Below are positions 60,679 through 64,000 of a stretch of 64,000 bases of DNA, piece by piece. The DNA comes from Kiritimatiellia bacterium (GTDB lineage Bacteria > Verrucomicrobiota > Kiritimatiellia > JAFGHX01). The notes beneath the pieces are model-generated. The model saw nothing but the letters and a program-made list of their open reading frames with translations. It searched no databases and was not told where the DNA came from. The stretch covers positions 20,968-84,967 of the forward strand of contig JAFGHX010000333.1 in NCBI GenBank assembly GCA_016929905.1, given 5' to 3'. Made by a program: the position numbers and the translations under genes. Positions within the stretch are counted from its first letter, which is position 1, and each line of letters opens with the position of its first letter.

Positions 60679-63600
60679 CTACTGTGCGAGTTTGACCTTC
60701 ACGCGGTAGAAGTAGGGGCCGACGCCACTGACGTTATCGGTGTAGGTATTCATCGGCGGGGTACACGGCACGTTGGTGTCGTGTGGCGCGAATCCATCGG
60801 CGAGGTTGGTGGAGCGTTCCACCTCGTAGAGGCGGCTTGTGACGCTGGGCCAGCTCACGAGGATATCGTCGCTCGAGTTGAAGGTGATCTCACCGATAGC
60901 AAATACGGAGTCCTGGTTGGTGGGGTCGGTTCCGCAGACGTACTCCTGGTCGTTGAGCAGGCCGTCGCCGTCGCTATCGGCACTGGCGTCCCCGTTGGTG
61001 GCGCCGCCGAAGTAGAGCGTTTCCCACCAGTCCGGCATGCCGTCGCCATCGGTATCTGTCCCGCCGCCGGAGCCGGCGGAAACGGCGCAGCGGAATCCCA
61101 GTTCGTCATAGCTGGAGGTCGGGTACTCGTAGTACCGCCGGTCACATCGCAGCCACGAAGCCGATGTGTACCAGGATCCGCCCCGCATGCAGCGGAAAGT
61201 CCCGGTCGCGGGGCCGACGGGGTTGGTGACGCCACTGCTCAACTGGTTGGTGTACCAGTCCTGGCACCACTCCCACACGTTGCCGCCGGTATCGTAGAGG
61301 CCGTAATCGTTCGGGAGGTAGGCGCAGACATTGGTGGTCTGGCCGACGTAGTAGTCGTAGTTCGCGTTGGTCGAGGTGATGGAGTTGCCCCACGGGTAGA
61401 CGGCATAGCGCAGTCCGCCGCGCGTCGCGTATTCCCACTCGGCCTCGGTCGGCAGGCGTTTGCCGGCCCAAGCGGCGTACGAGGCGGCATTGGTCCACGT
61501 AACATTGACGACCGGTCTATCTTCGCCGGACCAGGGCTGGGCGGGCATGCCCTGCCCCGTCGCCTCGCAGAACCGGCGATAGTCCCTCACGGTGACCTCA
61601 TGCACATCCATATAGAAGGAACTGACGGTGACGGTATAGCCGGCGGTGGAGAGATAGCGGCCCATCTCATAGGTGCCGCCGGGCACGCAGACCATGTAGC
61701 TGGCGTACCGCGCGGTGCTCTGCCAGTTGGTCACGGCCACGCCGGTGAGGTCGTCGGGCCGCCGCCAGTCGAGGATATCGGCGAACGTCACCGTGTAGGT
61801 GCCGCCGGTCACGCTGATCGTGGCGCCGCTCGAATGCCACCCGGTATCGAGGCCGCTTGTCACGCGCCACTGGGCGCCGTCCGCGTTAGCGGCCGCCGGC
61901 CGAATCGACACGGTCAGCGACCCGGTATCGACGGCGAAATTGGCCGTAACCGCGCGAGCCTGGTCCATGGTAAGGGTCACCGGGTTATTGGTCTTCACGC
62001 CGCCCGGCACATTGCCGCTCCAGGTGTCGAAGTGGTAGCCGGCATCGGCGTTGGCCTGGATGGTGACGCTGGCGCCGTTGGTATACCAGCCGTCGCCCAC
62101 GTCCACGCTGCCGTTCGCGCCGGCCGTCGTATCCAGCCAGTAGTCCGTGCGCCAGTTCCACGTGACGGAGGAGTCGGTCGCAAGGGTGAACGGCCCGGTG
62201 CTCGTCCCCGAGCCGCTGCCCGGCACACTGCCGGCGCCGGTCCACCCAATGCAGACATAGCGCGTACTGCCGGCGACAACGGGTGAATCGACAATCTGGC
62301 AGCTCAGCGACGTGTTCACGACATAGGTATGCGCGCCGACGGCGGGCGACCCCGTCCCGTACGGGGAGACGACCTGGATCGGCACGTCGTCGTCGGTGAT
62401 CGTCGCCGTCACCTGGTTCAGGCTGCCCTCGGTCCCGTTCACGAGGCTGTCGATATCGGCGACAACGGTCTCGTCATTGTCGTCGGCCGAGTCGTCCACG
62501 CCGGTGATCGTCACGGATCCGTTCGTCAGGCCGGCGCTGATCACGAGATTGGTCGCCGACACCGTGTAGTCCCCGCCCTGGCCGGCCGAACCCGAGAACA
62601 CCAGATAGACGGTAACGTCCCGGGCCGACACGGCCGAGAGGAACGCGGTGAGGGTGGCCACACCGCCGTTCTCGGCCAGCGGACTGCCGCTCAACCCGAG
62701 CGTGACCGACGGGGACGGGTCATCGTCGGCAACGGTAGCCGTCACCTGGTTCGGCGTGCCCTCCGTGCCGTTCACCACCGCATCGATATCCGCGACAACG
62801 GTCTCGTCTTCCTCATCCAGCGCGTCGTTCACGCCCGTGAGCGTGACGGATCCGTTCGTCGTCCCGGCCGCGAGCACGATGTTCGTGGCCGTGACGGTGT
62901 AGTCGCTGCCTTCGGCCGCACTGCCGGAAAGCACCAGGCAGACGGTTACCTCCTTGCCGGACGTCGCGGACAGGTAGGCGGTAACGGTCGCCGCCCCGCC
63001 GTTCTCCGCCAACGGGCTGCCCGCCAGGCCCAGGCTCACGCTCGGCAGCGCATCGTCGTCGGTAATCGTATACGTATGCACCTTATTGGCGCCGAGGCTC
63101 GCATTGACGGCGCCGCTGAGCGTGATTTCGACCGTCTCGGCATCCTCATTGAGCGAGTCGTTGGTAATGAACACGCTGATCGCCGCGTTCGTCTGGCCCG
63201 GACTGAACGTCAACGTGCCAGCCTCCAGCGTGTAGTCCTCCCCCGCCCCCGCGGCGGTGCCCCCGGTGGCGCTGTAGTCGACCGTGATCTCCTTGCCCGA
63301 TTCGGCGCCGAGCACCGCGTCCAGCGCGACGGGCGAGATGGATTCGGCGCCGCTGGACGACGTCAGCACGAATACCAAGACGGGACCGGCGTCGTCGTCG
63401 GTAATCGTGCCCTGCACCCAGTTCGGCGCGCCCTCCGTGGCATTGACGACGGCGTCGATATCCACGATAACGGTTTCGTTGTCCTCATCGAGCGCGTCGT
63501 CCAGAGCCGTGAGCGTGACGGCGGCGTTCGTCACCCCGGCGGCGAGCACGATGTTCGTGCCGGAAACCGAGTAGTCGGCCCCCTGTGTCGCCGTGCCGGA

Positions 63601-64000
63601 CAGAACCAGGCTGACGGTAACATCCCGCCCGGATTCCGCCGCCAGGTACGCGGTGACGGCCGCCACCCCGCCGTTCTCCGCCAGCGGGCTGCCCGCCAGC
63701 TCGAGAAAGACGGACGGCTGGGCGTCGTCGTCGGTGATCGTATACGTATGAACCGCGCTCGTGCCGACGGTGGCGTTCACCGCGCCGCTCAGCGTCACCT
63801 CGACCGTCTCGTCCTCCTCGTCGAGCCCGTCGTTGCCGATCGCCAGCGCGATCGTCTGGTTCGTCTGACCCGCACTGAAAGTCAGCGTACCGCCCGCCAG
63901 CGCGTAGTCCACCGTGTTCGAGGCCGTCCCGCCCGTCGCGCTGTAGTCGACCGTCACCTCCCGGCCCGACTCGGCGGCCAGCACGACCTCAAGCCCGGCC
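60679..64000 (-). CDS. Giant secreted protein with Calx-beta repeats and FGE-like domain (partial, 5' end missing)
   Basis: The C-terminal 1,106 residues of a large surface or secreted protein. The frame is open to the right edge, so the start is outside the window. Five Calx-beta domains (one partial) of about 110 residues come first, each ending in a TITDDD-type calcium motif. A bacterial-repeat module (about WTGAGSVPGSGSGTS to VTANFAVDTGSL) and a PEGA-like module follow. Then come an FGE-like domain (KRLPTEAEWEYATRGGLRYA), a DTDGDGMPDWWETLYFGG motif and a closing domain ending YRVKVKLAQ. The last 450 residues are clearly paralogous to those of the 4,698-residue protein. A calcium-dependent adhesion or matrix role is likely. 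Confidence 0.9.
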   Translation of the reverse strand, partial: AGLEVVLAAESGREVTVDYSATGGTASNTVDYALAGGTLTFSAGQTNQTIALAIGNDGLDEEDETVEVTLSGAVNATVGTSAVHTYTITDDDAQPSVFLELAGSPLAENGGVAAVTAYLAAESGRDVTVSLVLSGTATQGADYSVSGTNIVLAAGVTNAAVTLTALDDALDEDNETVIVDIDAVVNATEGAPNWVQGTITDDDAGPVLVFVLTSSSGAESISPVALDAVLGAESGKEITVDYSATGGTAAGAGEDYTLEAGTLTFSPGQTNAAISVFITNDSLNEDAETVEITLSGAVNASLGANKVHTYTITDDDALPSVSLGLAGSPLAENGGAATVTAYLSATSGKEVTVCLVLSGSAAEGSDYTVTATNIVLAAGTTNGSVTLTGVNDALDEEDETVVADIDAVVNGTEGTPNQVTATVADDDPSPSVTLGLSGSPLAENGGVATLTAFLSAVSARDVTVYLVFSGSAGQGGDYTVSATNLVISAGLTNGSVTITGVDDSADDNDETVVADIDSLVNGTEGSLNQVTATITDDDVPIQVVSPYGTGSPAVGAHTYVVNTSLSCQIVDSPVVAGSTRYVCIGWTGAGSVPGSGSGTSTGPFTLATDSSVTWNWRTDYWLDTTAGANGSVDVGDGWYTNGASVTIQANADAGYHFDTWSGNVPGGVKTNNPVTLTMDQARAVTANFAVDTGSLTVSIRPAAANADGAQWRVTSGLDTGWHSSGATISVTGGTYTVTFADILDWRRPDDLTGVAVTNWQSTARYASYMVCVPGGTYEMGRYLSTAGYTVTVSSFYMDVHEVTVRDYRRFCEATGQGMPAQPWSGEDRPVVNVTWTNAASYAAWAGKRLPTEAEWEYATRGGLRYAVYPWGNSITSTNANYDYYVGQTTNVCAYLPNDYGLYDTGGNVWEWCQDWYTNQLSSGVTNPVGPATGTFRCMRGGSWYTSASWLRCDRRYYEYPTSSYDELGFRCAVSAGSGGGTDTDGDGMPDWWETLYFGGATNGDASADSDGDGLLNDQEYVCGTDPTNQDSVFAIGEITFNSSDDILVSWPSVTSRLYEVERSTNLADGFAPHDTNVPCTPPMNTYTDNVSGVGPYFYRVKVKLAQ

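Overview
The window is GC-rich, gene-dense bacterial DNA from a Gram-negative type cell: it carries an outer-membrane polysaccharide exporter, a secretin and a nearly complete type II secretion (T2SS) operon. The very large secreted proteins end in a formylglycine-generating-enzyme-like fold, a short DxDxDG calcium motif and a closing YRVKV strand. Together with single-domain response regulators, HD-GYP and ExeA-type proteins, and a BlaI/MecI-type operator pair, this suggests a member of the PVC group (Kiritimatiellota, Lentisphaerota or Verrucomicrobiota-like) or a neighbouring candidate phylum. No rRNA is present, so that assignment is only an inference.

Layout. 1-9,365: polysaccharide assembly genes, namely a partial ABC-2 permease, a GT39-type membrane glycosyltransferase, a GT2 enzyme on the minus strand, and a plus-strand run of two GT2 and three GT4 enzymes. 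9,607-16,717 (minus): an export/polymerisation operon of ExeA-like ATPase, HD-GYP protein, Wza-like lipoprotein, Wzz/BY-kinase fusion and O-antigen-ligase-like polymerase. 17,031-21,960 (minus): sugar-precursor and initiation genes (GT4, WbqC-like, PIG-L deacetylase, DegT aminotransferase, WecA/MraY-like phosphoglycosyltransferase). 21,957-26,478 (minus): two PAS histidine kinases and two single-domain response regulators, translationally coupled to the GT4 gene and preceded by a good sigma70-type promoter.

26,733-40,119 (minus): gspE-F-G-H-I-J-K-L-M-D followed by priA. In front of gspE is a sigma70-type promoter overlapped by two TACAnnTGTA dyads 22 bp apart, which look like BlaI/MecI-family operators. 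40,504-42,803 (minus): a family 4 uracil-DNA glycosylase and an unrecognised 489-residue protein. 43,432-64,000 (minus): a 4,698-residue secreted protein with 21 FG-GAP repeats, a FecR-domain protein with an extreme Thr/Asp/Glu repeat tract, and the C-terminal 1,106 residues of a second giant protein with Calx-beta repeats. The T2SS beside them is a plausible exporter, but this is inferred from proximity.

Many spacers, several inside operons, hold degenerate tandem 6-8 bp words. At four loci the words form opposed (inverted) arms around a core, and each locus uses a different word. REP-like hairpin elements also recur at distant spacers. A shared 24-bp dyad precedes both the FecR gene and the giant FG-GAP gene. 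No tRNA, rRNA, CRISPR array, transposase or phage gene was seen.
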